Assembly (NCBI RefSeq): GCF_005869845.1
Contig: NZ_VAWF01000001.1
Location: 806,001-870,000 of the forward strand
Direction of reading: 5' to 3'
Source of the DNA: Fodinibius saliphilus
Lineage (GTDB): Bacteria; Bacteroidota; Rhodothermia; Balneolales; Balneolaceae
DNA: 64,000 nucleotides
Each line of letters begins with the position of its first letter. Position 1 is the first letter of the stretch. This document shows positions 7,853-18,792 of this stretch, one piece after another. The translations under genes were made by a program, and so were the position numbers. The notes under the pieces were generated by a model. The model saw only the letters and a program-made list of their open reading frames with translations. It was not told the DNA's origin and did no database searches.

Positions 7853-10800
7853 CTATTTAATCAAGACCATCTTTCTGGTATGTACTTTTCGGTCCACAAT
7901 TAATCGATAAAAATAGGTACCGCTGGCTAAACGCCGTCCGTCAAAATTAACTTGGTGCCATCCTTCTTTTAGGCTTTCCTTAACCAAAGTCTTTACTCTT
8001 CTTCCCAGTACATCAAATACCTCAAGGGTTACGTCACTCTGTTTTTTAATGCCGAACCGAATTGTTGTAGCCGGGTTAAAGGGATTCGGGTAGTTTTGAT
8101 TCAACGTAATTTTCTGAGGTATCATGCTGTCTTTTACTTTCTCAAGTTCAGCATTCCTTCCGATATATACTTCAAACTGTTTTCTTCCTTCAGCAGACAT
8201 AAACGGATACGATTCTCCGTTTTCGAGTATTTCGGCTCTGCCTTTTTGAGGTTCTGCCACCATTACTGCGATATTATTATCAAGACCCGATATCTTAGGG
8301 GTCCATTTAATGATCTCTTTTCTCTCAGCTTTAATTTCTATCGTATAATGCTTGCGATCCTGATCCAGAACATCCCCAACAGTATGCAGTAATTTTTTTC
8401 GGTTAGCTTCCTTCTTATTTACAATTCCAGCGCCAAATTTACTGAGCTTCAACGGGGGCATATATTTTGTATACCCGTCTTGTTTACTCTGTTGCGCATC
8501 ATATACCAGATGCACATTAGCAGGACGTTCTACCCCCTTCATTTTAACCTCGAATGTAATTTTTGCCGGTCTTGAAGAGAGTTTTTTGCTTTCTGTTTTA
8601 TCTTCCTGTTCTCTTTTACTAATACTGGTATAAGGAATCTCTAACTCAACTTCATCTCCTTCATCATTATACACATAGTAAGCGAAAAACGGTTTTAACT
8701 TGTCGCTCTCATAAAAACTGCCATCATACCCAAAAATGGAGAAGTTTGTTTGGTTAAATTTTTGAACATCTTCCCAATTAACCGCTCGGGTAAAGGGATT
8801 ACTAATTATACACCAGCCCGGCTGCAGTGTAATGCTGTAGGTATCTTTCTTCGAAATGGGAACAGGTTTTATTTCTCCCCCAACCGTAAGGGCCTTTTTA
8901 CTAAGCACCCAATACCCTTTTCCTTCCTGAAAGGTTAGCGGATTATTCTTCGAATGTTCAACAAGATAATCTTCTTGTTCTCCATTATCGGAAAATACCT
9001 TCCAGTCTTTACCGTATTCGCCTTTAAAAAGATCCTCTACCGGAACATCATCATCACCGGGTAATCCAACCAACCGGTAATCATTAGACTCGAAACTTCG
9101 GCTATTACCACCGGAAGAAGACTCATCACCAAAAGTAATCTGATGTTCAGGTACATTCTCATCTTCAGAGGCATGAGTTTTAAACATATATATTGAACTA
9201 TAAGGACTGGTACTGCCATTACTTTCTACACGTACATGCCAATAATATGGAGTATTAGTAGCAAGCCCTTCCAGACTTAATGTGGTCGATTCTACAACTG
9301 TATCCGTTACGATATCTTGTAACTGGTCTTCTGTAGCAATTTTTACGCGAAATGAAGTCTTTTCATATCCGCTTTGCCAAGACAGTTCCGGGGCAATACT
9401 AATATCTTTCTCTTGATCAGCCGGGAACGTTAATACCGGAGCTTGGGCAACGGTCATAAAGCTTCTACTGTTCGACCAATTTCCATTTCCGGCACTGTTC
9501 CAGGCCCTTACTCGCCAATAATATGTTGAAAAGTCTGAAAGCTGACCATCTAAAATATACTTTTCAGTGTTGATATTTTTCTTTGAAACTACGACGTCTG
9601 AAAATTCTGAATCATTCGATATCTGTATTTCATAAGAACTGGCGCCACTCACAGTCTCCCAACTAAGTGTTCCATCGAGAGGAAAACTTCCATGTTGATC
9701 TCCCGGAGATTTAAGTGTTACCTTGGCCGGAATAGCGGGTAGTGTTACGAACTGAAAGGTTGAAGACCATTCTCCTTCTCCCCCTGTATTTTTACCGCGA
9801 ACCCGCCAATAATACGTCGTTTTCCGGTCTAATTGGCTGGTAACACCTATTTCTGTTTTTGTGATATTATTTTGGTCTATGATGATTTCACCCTGTCCAA
9901 AAGCACTACCCGTAGCCAGTTGGAACTGATAGTCAGCAGTACGGGCTGCGCTATTCCAGGTCAACGTGGGTTGTAAAGCTATATCCTTGCTTTGATCTGC
10001 CGGACTATCCAAAACAACCTTTGCAGGAACTTTAGGAACAGTTGTGAAACTATTTACCGCCGACCAATCTCCATGAACCCCCAAATTTATACCTCGAACA
10101 CGCCAGAAAAAGGTGGTATTGCGTGCCAAATCAGCAGAAGGCTCAAATTTTGTATCTCCCGAAACGTCAGTATTTATGACAATATCTGCGCTCGCAAAAG
10201 AGCTGGTAGTAGCAATTTGGATTTCATACTTCTGCGAAATCAACTCTTTTTGCCATTCAAACAGCGGTCGCACCTTCACATCCGTTAGTGCATCAGCCGG
10301 ATTTGATAACACAATTTTACCCGGTACTTCTGCCGAGACCTCCAAATTGAAGGTAGTGCTTACTGTTTTGCCTGATTGGTCTTCAGCTGTTACCGTTACG
10401 GTATTAGAACCAACATCAACTGCCGTAGCACTACCATTGATAAGGTTTTTAGCAGCATCGAAAGTAAGTCCATCGGGCAAGCCGGCAACCGATAGTGTTA
10501 AAGCATCACCGGCATCTACATCATCAAACGCATCGGCAGGTATAGTAAAATTGAAGGATTTGTTTTGCACGGTACTCTGATCAGCGATACCCGCATCAAC
10601 AACCGGCGCATCATTTACATTTTGTACTGTCAGATCATATGCAGGCAAGTTTGCTGATCCTCCATTGCCATCTGAAACTGTAATGATAATATCCTTATAA
10701 ACGCCCACATCATCGTTAAGCGGGGTTCCAGAGAGACTTCCGGTTTGTTGGTCGAAGGAAAGCCAGCCTGGCTTATTCTGGATCGTAAATGTAAGATTGT

Positions 10801-13800
10801 CTCCTTCCTGATCACTGGCTGAAGGAGTAAAGCTGTAAGCAACATCTTCATTAATAGTCTTGGCTGGCGTACCGCTAATAACCGGTTCGTTATTAACAGC
10901 AGTGACACTAAGCGTAAACGATGTAGACTGAGACAGTGCCCCATCGGAAACAGCGAGTGTAACAGTTGTACTGCCGTTCTGGTAGGCAGCAGGACTTAGG
11001 GTAACCGTGCGATTTCCATCACTACCGCCGAGCGTTATATTGGCATCCGGCAAAAGTGTTTGGTTGGAAGAAGAAGCAGTAATGGTCAGTTCCCCAAAAG
11101 TATTGTCAACATCCGATATGGTAAATGAAAGGGCATTTGTAGAACTACCTTCATTAATTGTTTGATCGCTAATAGCAGTTATGGCGGGCGATTCATTAAC
11201 ATCTTTCACCGTAATTGTTATCGCCTGAGTTACAGTCACGATTCCATCATTTGCCTCTGCAGTTACTTCATAGCTATTGTCCGTATTATCGTCAATCGGA
11301 GTTTCATAATTGGGCACGTTCTTAAAAGTTATTTCACCATTCTTCGCATCGATGGAGAACAGCCCGGCGTCGGTTCCCGAGAGAGTATAACTGATATTTT
11401 GATCTGCCCCATTGCCCTCGCCGTCAGTAGCTTCAACATCGACGACCGTACCGGTATTATTCTCATCAAAATTGATCGTACTATTAGACGTTATGCTTGG
11501 TGGGGTATTATCAGTAATGGTTATACGAGTATCGGTACCATCATCCGTTACCACCAATAAGAAGCCTTCAATACCGGACGCATCAACAAAAATATCATCC
11601 GCATTTCCAAACCCATCTTGGTTCAAATCAATTTCAAGCTGATCCTTTTTAGTACGGACAGTCGCCGGGTACCCAAAACCTGTTTCCCCTTCTAAGACAA
11701 CGGTATTTCCATCAGCTGCATCGGTAATAGTATCGCCGTTCAGCTCTTGAGCCGTTCCATGGACCTCATCAGCACCATCTCCAAAAGTGATGGTATCACT
11801 GCCTTCACCGGGATTGATAATATCATCACCGGTACCACCTGCGAACTGTTCAGCGGCATTGTTTCCATTGAATGTATCATTCCCTGCTCCCCCATCTACA
11901 ACCCCGGTAATTGTTCCTGATTCTGCCGTAAAGGTGTCATTACCGTCGCCAAGCTCTACCGCCGTACCGTTACCGCCGGTAAGGTCTCCTCGATTTACAA
12001 CAGTATGATCTGTACTGCCCAGCTGTAGCGCTACATTATTAGTACTTTCAAGCGTTCCGCCAGATTTATTGGTCAGCGTACCGTTTATAGCACCAACAAT
12101 TCGAAGTGCATTACCCGAAACAGCTGTTATTGTGCCGGAGTTCGTAACATTTCCATTAATATCGCTTGCGAAGTATCCGCCATAGGTATCACCTGTAATT
12201 GTACCACTGTTCGAAAAGATGCCGTTAATTGAGGCCCGGATATCAATACCCGTTGCTGCCCCGGTAATCGTCCCGGTATTGGTAACATCCCCGTCAATGG
12301 TGGAGGTCTGATCTATAATTATAGCCTGGTTGGTTGCAGCCCCAAAGTCATTCTTGATAAGCCCGTTATTTTCAAAGCCATTGGTCAGCGTTGTATTTTT
12401 CAAGTAAAAAGCCGAAACCGGGTCTACTGAACTACCCTGCCCCTGCTCCAGATCACCGTTATTGATTATTTTTTCAAATGAGCTGCCGTCAGAACTGAAG
12501 ATATACGCTCCGTTGGTACCGGTACGCGTAACGCCTGATGCAATTTCCACTACCGCATTAACCTGCTGAGACTTGCCGGAAACGAAAATCTGTTCCGTAG
12601 ATGTTTGCGGTTCTTTAATTCGGATGGTGTCGAGGCTACTGGATTCTACCTGTGCCAACCCTATCGCCTCATATACATCTAACCCACCGCCGTCGGAACG
12701 CTCTTCGGCTTCTGATTTACTGTCAAAGGAGTCCTGTGAATCTCCGTCGACCACAAAGGTTTCTGCAAGATCATTCAAGTTCACCGTGACTGACTGCGTA
12801 ACCGACTGATTGAAAGTATCCGTAGCTTCAACCGTTAATGAGAATGTTTGGGAGCCCTCATAATCCAGATCAGAAGCATCATCAACCGTTAGTTTCCCGT
12901 CAATGTCGATGGCAAAAGCGGAACTCCCATCTCCGTTATAATCCTGGTTACCTGAACTAATAGCATAACTCATATTGGCATCTGCAGCTCCGCCATCTCC
13001 ATCTTTGGCATCACTGTCAGTAATAGCTGTTCCGGATGCCGTATGTTCATCAATGGTTTTTGTAACATTGCCGGAAGTCATAATTGGGGGATTCCCGGCC
13101 AGATTTACAGATACCGTAGAGGTAATACTCGAAAGTCCGTCATTATCGGTGAGCGTAACACTTACTTCTCGGCTAAACACGGATACAGGACTTGCGGTAT
13201 TTTTATACTGTATTGCCCGTAACAATTCTTGTACCCTGGTTAATGTGGCATTCGTGTTTAAGTGGACTATAAGATCATTGCCGTTAGCAATATTATTTGC
13301 CAACGTCCCAACCACAGTGCCCCCTACACTTACGTTACTTCCGGCGGTAGTTCCTGATAATGATATAGTTCCACCGGTATCAATCTGCAGCAGATCCTCA
13401 GCAGCATCAGCATTTCCAGATACGGTTACAGTCACGTTCCCGCCGTTTAAGCTGGCCGGACTATCAGCATCAGAGAGGGTAACATTCCCGCCGTCATCAA
13501 GGGTTACTGCCGAGCCACCGACCTCAAAATCTACGGTATCCCCGTCTAAATTACCTACAACCGGCGGGTTGCCTATAACCATTGAAAAGTCAGCTGTTAC
13601 ATCCTCATCCCCACTGTTACTTGTACCATCAGCGTCATTAAGTGTCAGTGTAAAAGTCTGAGCTCCGGAACCTGCAGCTACTGACCAGTGCAGGTTTTGA
13701 ATCAGTGTTTGTACCCGGGCATTTGTGGAACCGGAATTTAAATCAATTTGCAGTGTATTACCGCCTTGTCCATCGTTTATGGCATGAACAGTTCCAATCG

Positions 13801-16800
13801 ATGTTGCTCCCACTAAAATGGTTTCACCTGCAGCTATGGTTGCATCACCTCCAGATATTGCATTGGTCCCATCAACAGAAAAGTCACCGTTTGCCGTATT
13901 ATTAGCCCCTTTATCCGTGATGATCAGAAATCCACCGTTATAATTCTGGGAATCAATATTGGATACCGTGGCATCCTCTCCATCATCTATATGAACAGCA
14001 TTGCCGCCTGCCTGTACCCCCGTATTATTACCGTCAAGATTGGCTAAAACCGGAGCATCATTAACTGCTGTTAAACTTACGGTAGAACTAAGTGAAAGCG
14101 CCGCTGTGTCATCACCCCCGTTGGCCGTTCCTCCGCTGTCAATAATCTCTGTAATCGTAACTACACGGCTTGATCCTGTTGTGGGATCATCTGAAGCATT
14201 CCGATAAGCCAAGTTATCCACCAGGGTTTGTAGCTGACTTGCACTCAGCGCAGCTCCATTAAAGCTTACTGTAGCGGTGGAGGCACTCACACTTACACTT
14301 GTGCTTAGCGAGTTAGTAGCCGTAGTAACCGAATTGCCATCAGTTAAAGAGATATCACTGCCATCGAATCGCAGAATCTCATCAGTCCCGTCAGCTATAT
14401 TAGATACCGTAAGAGTAAATTCGGTAAGTGTCTGCCCCGATTCAATCGCAGAAGCAGTAATACTGTTAAAAAGATTAGTTCCCGGGGTTCCTGCTCCTTC
14501 TATAAAGGTTGGATCTGTGCCCGTAGCAGTGAGGGTTGGCTCATCATTAATTCCATCTATATCAAGGTTCACCGTTCCCAGGGAAATATCACCGGAGATC
14601 CCGTCATCAGCTTCTACACTGATGGTAGCCGCATCATCACCAAATGCATCTGTATCACCGGTGTATTTGATGTTCGTACTGGTGCCCAGATACGTATTAA
14701 TATCTCCGGGAGCACCGGCCAACGTAATTTTAGTGGCACTCACCTTAGTTTCGGTTACCCCGGATCCTACCCCCGATCCATCGACAGGACTGCTAAAAGT
14801 ACCCGCTGAGGCGGTCAAGGTAATCGTCAGATTATCCCCCTCCACATCTGCGAAGGTCGCAGTAGACAGATCAACATTGCTTTCGGTGTCCTCAGTAACC
14901 GTTACATCACTAGGCAACCCGGTCAATGTAGGAGGATCATTGACCGCAGTAATATCAATATTCACACTTCCAAAGGTCACATCACCCGATCCGTTTCCAT
15001 CGTTAGCCTCTACACTGATAGTGGCAGCATCATTGCCATTCACATCACTGTCACCGGTATATTTCAAATTCGTATCAGTATCCAGGTAGGTGTTAATATC
15101 TGCTGGAGTACCGGCCAACGTAATAGTTGTGGAATTAACCAGGTTTTCCGTAATACCTGCCCCATCGACCGGAGAACTAAATGTCCCTGCCGAAGCAGTT
15201 AAGGTAACGGTGATATTATCCCCGTCCACATCACTAAACGAAGCGAGCGATAAGTCCACATTGCTTTCGGTGTCTTCGGTTACGGTAATATCTGATGGGA
15301 GACCACTAAGGGTTGGGTTATCATTCACACCGGTGATATCAATATTGACTGTACCAAGGCTTACATCCCCCGAGCCGTTGCCGTCATTAGCTTCCACAGT
15401 AATCGTGGCAGCATTGTCTCCGCTCACATTGGAGGCCCCGGTGTATTTAATATTCGTATTAGTATCTAAATAGGTATTGAGATCGCCCGGAGATCCGGCC
15501 AAAGTTATTTCTGTAGAACTTACCAATGTTTCAGTTACCCCGGATCCTACCCCCGAACCATCGGCAGGGGTGCTGAAAGTACCCGCTGAGGCAGTCAAGG
15601 TAATCGTCAGATTATCCCCCTCCACATCTGCGAAGGTCGCAGTAGACAGATCAACATTGCTTTCGGTATCCTCGGTAATGCTGACGTCCGAGGTGAGCCC
15701 TGTAAGAGTAGGACTGTCATTCACGGCCGTGATATCTAGGTTGAGGCTACCAAAAGATACATCGCCCGAACCATTCCCGTCATTAGCTTCCACGCTGATG
15801 GTGGCAGCATTGTCTCCGTTTACATCTGCATTACCGGTGTACTTAATATTTGTGTTGGTGTCTAAATAGGTATTGATATCCCCGACAGCACCTGCTAAGG
15901 TAATCTCGGTAGCACTCAGCTTGGTTTCCGTCACCCCGCTTCCAACTCCTGATCCATCGGCCGGGCTACTAAAAGTGCCTGCTGAAGCCGTCAGCGTAAT
16001 GGTAATATTATCCCCGTCTACATCCCCAAATACTGATGAAGACAGATCTACATTACTTTCGGTATCTTCGGTAACCGTGACATCTGAAGGGAGTCCCGCT
16101 AACGTTGGATTATCATTAACATTGGTAATATCCAGGTTCACTGTGCCCAGATTAACATCCCCCGATCCGTTGCCATCGTTAGCCTCCACGGTAATAGTGG
16201 CCGCATCATTACCACTGACATTGCTGGCCCCGGTGTATTTGATGTTCGTATTGGTATCCAGGTAGGTATTGATGTCCCCGGGAGCTCCTGCCAAAGTAAT
16301 TTCAGTGGCACTAACTAACGTTTCCGTCACACCTGCTCCTACGCCCGACCCATCGGCGGGAGTGCTAAAGGTACCGGCCGAAGCCGTGAACGTAACGGTA
16401 ATATTATCTCCGTCTGCATCCCCGAATATCGCCGAAGACAGATCTACATCGCTTTCAGTGTCTTCAGTAACTGTAACATCTGAAGGGAGTCCCGTTAATG
16501 TGGGATCATCATTTACTGTAGCTGTCAACTGTGTACTGTTGGCCGTGGTTAATCCGCCGGAAGAAGCCTGTAAATTAAAATTCTCATCACTTCCTCCCGA
16601 AGCAGTATAGGTAAGCTGTAAATCTGAAAACGTGGCTTCCCCGGAAGAGGGCGATATCGAGACCGTAGCACTGCTTCCGTCAGTATCCCCGGTAGCACTC
16701 ATTACTGCTGAACCGGCTCCATTGACTTCTGCCAGCGTAATATCCGTGCTGTAACCGGTATCAACAACATCATTGGCATCCACGGCCTGTACTACCGGAT

Positions 16801-18607
16801 CTGTCGTTAAATCAGTAGAACTACCGCTTTGAACGGTAGTGGGTGCAGGCTGGGTATTAAAAACCAGTTTGGTAGCCACTACATCCGAAGATACGGCATT
16901 GGCATCGACTGTTGATAGATCACTACCCGAACCATCTTCATCGTTGGCGGTGAGAGTAAAGGATTCTTGGTCGGCCGTGGCCGTATAGGCCACATCGGTA
17001 AAGGTGGCTACTCCGCTGGTAGCAGTAATATCAATATCCCCGGATAAAGAACCCGCACTGGCTTCTGTCAAGGTTACTGTTTCAGCAAAATCAACATCGG
17101 TGTTTCCAAAGGCATCTTGGGCAGTAACCAAGGGTTGGGTACCCAGGGCCGAACCGGAAGTGGAACTGGCCGGTTGGGTCGTAAAAGCCAGTTGGCTGGC
17201 TGTAATATCGATGGTGCTGCCGGAGCCGTTAGTCACAGCTGAGGTAGTTCCCATGCTGGTGCCCCCGGAACCGGTAGTCACGTCGGTATCCCCATCAACC
17301 GACAAAATAATGGTTCGGTCTTCAGTAAGGCTGCTGTTGTCGTTGTAGTAGGCGTTAATGGTGTAAGTTTCACTCCCCCCATCGGCAATAGAAATGCTAA
17401 GGCCGGTAAAGGTAATTTGATCGGCCCCGGCGTCGTAGGTGCCGGTTACATTGGAAGCGTCATTACCATTAAGCCGCCAGGTGACATCGGCTCGCTCGGC
17501 ATCGGTAGAGGTTCCGGATACATTTACGGTTATCTCTGATACCGTCATAGCCAAGCCGTCGGCGCTACCCCCGTCAGAGAGGATAAAGTCAAAAATATCA
17601 ATCGCTTCGCCCGAGGTGTCCAGCGTGCTGGCAATACCTACGGGTTCGGAAACACCAGAACCGGCCGTCAGGTTTCCATCGGCGTCATCAGTAACTGGAT
17701 CGGTACGGTCATAGTAATACAAGGCACCATCGCCAGATGCAAAAGGGTCCGGAATCACCAGGTCTCCCAACGCTCGGTTAGAACCTAACCCAAATGGGTA
17801 GTCACTGCCTGAATATGTAAGATCATTGTACACCACCGAGGGGGTTCCAGTTCCATTAGTATATTGGACCACATCGTAATGGTCGTTTGTACCATCATAG
17901 GCTGTCGCGAAAAGGTCACCATTGCCATCTGCAGCCAGACCTACATAGTAGTCTCCCTGGTCCACAATTGAAGAAGAATAACCAGGAGCCGTTAATTTGA
18001 TGATTTTTCCATTAGCCCCATCTAAGTTAAAGTCTGTTAGTACGTATATATTATCGTTCGTATCTATCGTCAACCCTCTAGAGTAGGGTGAATTTAAACC
18101 CAAACCGTTATAAATAACACTTGTACTGTATGAATTTGAGACATCGTATTTGACGACTTCATATGTTGAAGAGCCATCATATTGCGCTACAAAAATGTCA
18201 TCATTGGAATCTATACCCAAAGCGGAATAATAGTCTCCTGAAGCAATTACCGTGGAGGAATAACCATTAGATGCATCTAACGTAATAATTTGCCCATTAG
18301 TAGGCCCTCCATCAAAACCATCAAGGAAATATACATCACCGTTAGAAGCAATTTCAATATCAGTGGGGTATGAATTATACGAGAGTCCATTATATAGCAC
18401 CGTAGAACTAGAGTAGCCGGGAGCATCATATTTCACCACATCATAATGATCATTGGCAGAATCATATTGAAGGGCATAGATATTAGCATCAGCATCAAGG
18501 GTAGCTCCAGTAGTAAATTTGCCGGTACTTATGGTGGTTTGGGCAAATGCAGCCTGTATTAATACAGTGGAAATTACGAGCGTTAAAAGTGTAGCTATTC
18601 TTTTCAT
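7853..18607 (-). CDS. Giant (3,584-residue) multi-repeat surface protein with type IX secretion sorting domain
   Basis: Signal peptide (1-22, ending AFAQ). Residues about 25-280 hold repeats with VVKYD and GYSSS motifs resembling a beta-propeller. About 280-460 is a beta-rich segment and 465-700 has two Ig-like (Big_1-type) repeats. About 700-1350 contains five tandem 131-residue repeats (PSDVTVTEDTES start). About 1353-1840 has three longer Ig-like repeats. A cadherin-like domain follows, then an adhesin-like beta-helix region (NSGTITG motifs, about 2030-2200) with calcium-binding glycine-rich turns (GGAGNDTF, GGTGDDII). About 2370-2760 holds cadherin and putative-Ig domains, 2760-3150 four FN3-like domains (YYWRVRG), then a segment with QPGWCIISNPF. 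The T9SS type A sorting domain (NYPNPFNP; ASGTYFYRL; KMVLIK) ends it. An exported adhesin or matrix protein is the likely role. Confidence 0.93.
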   Translation of the reverse strand: MKRIATLLTLVISTVLIQAAFAQTTISTGKFTTGATLDADANIYALQYDSANDHYDVVKYDAPGYSSSTVLYNGLSYNSYPTDIEIASNGDVYFLDGFDGGPTNGQIITLDASNGYSSTVIASGDYYSALGIDSNDDIFVAQYDGSSTYEVVKYDVSNSYSTSVIYNGLGLNSPYSRGLTIDTNDNIYVLTDFNLDGANGKIIKLTAPGYSSSIVDQGDYYVGLAADGNGDLFATAYDGTNDHYDVVQYTNGTGTPSVVYNDLTYSGSDYPFGLGSNRALGDLVIPDPFASGDGALYYYDRTDPVTDDADGNLTAGSGVSEPVGIASTLDTSGEAIDIFDFILSDGGSADGLAMTVSEITVNVSGTSTDAERADVTWRLNGNDASNVTGTYDAGADQITFTGLSISIADGGSETYTINAYYNDNSSLTEDRTIILSVDGDTDVTTGSGGTSMGTTSAVTNGSGSTIDITASQLAFTTQPASSTSGSALGTQPLVTAQDAFGNTDVDFAETVTLTEASAGSLSGDIDITATSGVATFTDVAYTATADQESFTLTANDEDGSGSDLSTVDANAVSSDVVATKLVFNTQPAPTTVQSGSSTDLTTDPVVQAVDANDVVDTGYSTDITLAEVNGAGSAVMSATGDTDGSSATVSISPSSGEATFSDLQLTYTASGGSDENFNLQASSGGLTTANSTQLTATVNDDPTLTGLPSDVTVTEDTESDVDLSSAIFGDADGDNITVTFTASAGTFSTPADGSGVGAGVTETLVSATEITLAGAPGDINTYLDTNTNIKYTGASNVSGNDAATITVEANDGNGSGDVNLGTVNLDITNVNDNPTLAGLPSDVTVTEDTESNVDLSSSVFGDVDGDNITITLTASAGTFSSPADGSGVGSGVTETKLSATEITLAGAVGDINTYLDTNTNIKYTGNADVNGDNAATISVEANDGNGSGDVSFGSLNLDITAVNDSPTLTGLTSDVSITEDTESNVDLSTATFADVEGDNLTITLTASAGTFSTPADGSGVGSGVTETLVSSTEITLAGSPGDLNTYLDTNTNIKYTGASNVSGDNAATITVEANDGNGSGDVSLGTVNIDITGVNDNPTLSGLPSDITVTEDTESNVDLSLASFSDVDGDNITVTLTASAGTFSSPVDGAGITENLVNSTTITLAGTPADINTYLDTDTNLKYTGDSDVNGNDAATISVEANDGNGSGDVTFGSVNIDITAVNDPPTLTGLPSDVTVTEDTESNVDLSTATFADVEGDNLTITLTASAGTFSSPVDGSGVGSGVTETKVSATKITLAGAPGDINTYLGTSTNIKYTGDTDAFGDDAATISVEADDGISGDISLGTVNLDIDGINDEPTLTATGTDPTFIEGAGTPGTNLFNSITASAIESGQTLTEFTLTVSNIADGTDEILRFDGSDISLTDGNSVTTATNSLSTSVSVSASTATVSFNGAALSASQLQTLVDNLAYRNASDDPTTGSSRVVTITEIIDSGGTANGGDDTAALSLSSTVSLTAVNDAPVLANLDGNNTGVQAGGNAVHIDDGEDATVSNIDSQNYNGGFLIITDKGANNTANGDFSVDGTNAISGGDATIAAGETILVGATSIGTVHAINDGQGGNTLQIDLNSGSTNARVQTLIQNLHWSVAAGSGAQTFTLTLNDADGTSNSGDEDVTADFSMVIGNPPVVGNLDGDTVDFEVGGSAVTLDDGGNVTLSDADSPASLNGGNVTVTVSGNADAAEDLLQIDTGGTISLSGTTAGSNVSVGGTVVGTLANNIANGNDLIVHLNTNATLTRVQELLRAIQYKNTASPVSVFSREVSVTLTDNDGLSSITSTVSVNLAGNPPIMTSGNVTKTIDEHTASGTAITDSDAKDGDGGAADANMSYAISSGNQDYNGDGSSAFAIDIDGKLTVDDASDLDYEGSQTFSLTVEATDTFNQSVTQSVTVNLNDLAETFVVDGDSQDSFDSKSEAEERSDGGGLDVYEAIGLAQVESSSLDTIRIKEPQTSTEQIFVSGKSQQVNAVVEIASGVTRTGTNGAYIFSSDGSSFEKIINNGDLEQGQGSSVDPVSAFYLKNTTLTNGFENNGLIKNDFGAATNQAIIIDQTSTIDGDVTNTGTITGAATGIDIRASINGIFSNSGTITGDTYGGYFASDINGNVTNSGTITAVSGNALRIVGAINGTLTNKSGGTLESTNNVALQLGSTDHTVVNRGDLTGGNGTAVELGDGNDTFTAESGTITGVVDGGAGNDTFNGNNAAEQFAGGTGDDIINPGEGSDTITFGDGADEVHGTAQELNGDTITDAADGNTVVLEGETGFGYPATVRTKKDQLEIDLNQDGFGNADDIFVDASGIEGFLLVVTDDGTDTRITITDNTPPSITSNSTINFDENNTGTVVDVEATDGEGNGADQNISYTLSGTDAGLFSIDAKNGEITFKNVPNYETPIDDNTDNSYEVTAEANDGIVTVTQAITITVKDVNESPAITAISDQTINEGSSTNALSFTISDVDNTFGELTITASSSNQTLLPDANITLGGSDGNRTVTLSPAAYQNGSTTVTLAVSDGALSQSTSFTLSVTAVNNEPVISGTPAKTINEDVAYSFTPSASDQEGDNLTFTIQNKPGWLSFDQQTGSLSGTPLNDDVGVYKDIIITVSDGNGGSANLPAYDLTVQNVNDAPVVDAGIADQSTVQNKSFNFTIPADAFDDVDAGDALTLSVAGLPDGLTFDAAKNLINGSATAVDVGSNTVTVTAEDQSGKTVSTTFNLEVSAEVPGKIVLSNPADALTDVKVRPLFEWQKELISQKYEIQIATTSSFASADIVINTDVSGDTKFEPSADLARNTTFFWRVRGINLGVHGDWSAVNSFTTVPKVPAKVVLDSPADQSKDIALQPTLTWNSAARTADYQFQLATGSAFGQGEIIIDQNNITKTEIGVTSQLDRKTTYYWRVRGKNTGGEGEWSSTFQFVTLPAIPAKVTLKSPGDQHGSFPLDGTLSWETVSGASSYEIQISNDSEFSDVVVSKKNINTEKYILDGQLSDFSTYYWRVRAWNSAGNGNWSNSRSFMTVAQAPVLTFPADQEKDISIAPELSWQSGYEKTSFRVKIATEDQLQDIVTDTVVESTTLSLEGLATNTPYYWHVRVESNGSTSPYSSIYMFKTHASEDENVPEHQITFGDESSSGGNSRSFESNDYRLVGLPGDDDVPVEDLFKGEYGKDWKVFSDNGEQEDYLVEHSKNNPLTFQEGKGYWVLSKKALTVGGEIKPVPISKKDTYSITLQPGWCIISNPFTRAVNWEDVQKFNQTNFSIFGYDGSFYESDKLKPFFAYYVYNDEGDEVELEIPYTSISKREQEDKTESKKLSSRPAKITFEVKMKGVERPANVHLVYDAQQSKQDGYTKYMPPLKLSKFGAGIVNKKEANRKKLLHTVGDVLDQDRKHYTIEIKAERKEIIKWTPKISGLDNNIAVMVAEPQKGRAEILENGESYPFMSAEGRKQFEVYIGRNAELEKVKDSMIPQKITLNQNYPNPFNPATTIRFGIKKQSDVTLEVFDVLGRRVKTLVKESLKEGWHQVNFDGRRLASGTYFYRLIVDRKVHTRKMVLIK
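14545..16510 (-). repeat. Five tandem ~393-bp repeats coding cadherin-like domains
   Basis: Within the giant protein gene, five copies of about 131 codons follow one another. Each begins PTLTGLPSD or a variant, continues VTEDTESNVDLS, has TASAGTFS and INTYLDTNTNIKYTG, and ends VEANDGNGSGDV. The first and third copies from the left share a 74-nt identical run (14814-14887 equals 15594-15667, an offset of exactly 780 bp), while the copy between them differs at many positions. Confidence 0.9.
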
Positions 18608-18792
18608 GATGGCTTGATATTATTAAGAGCTGTAGCTCATATGGTTCTGCCTACTTATACAAAGCTATTAGGCCTGACCATTAAAAGTATGCGATATTAT
18701 TTTTTGCAGATTAGGATTTTATACCAACGTATTTTTGAAAAATTACTGAGACTCATTTGCACCGCAAAAGGCAGTACTTCTTTTTTTGTTGT

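Noticed and set aside
14277-17714. Several long plus-strand open frames opposite the giant surface-protein gene
   Set aside because: They follow the repeat period of the minus-strand gene and consist of low-complexity serine/valine/proline sequence, so they are shadows.
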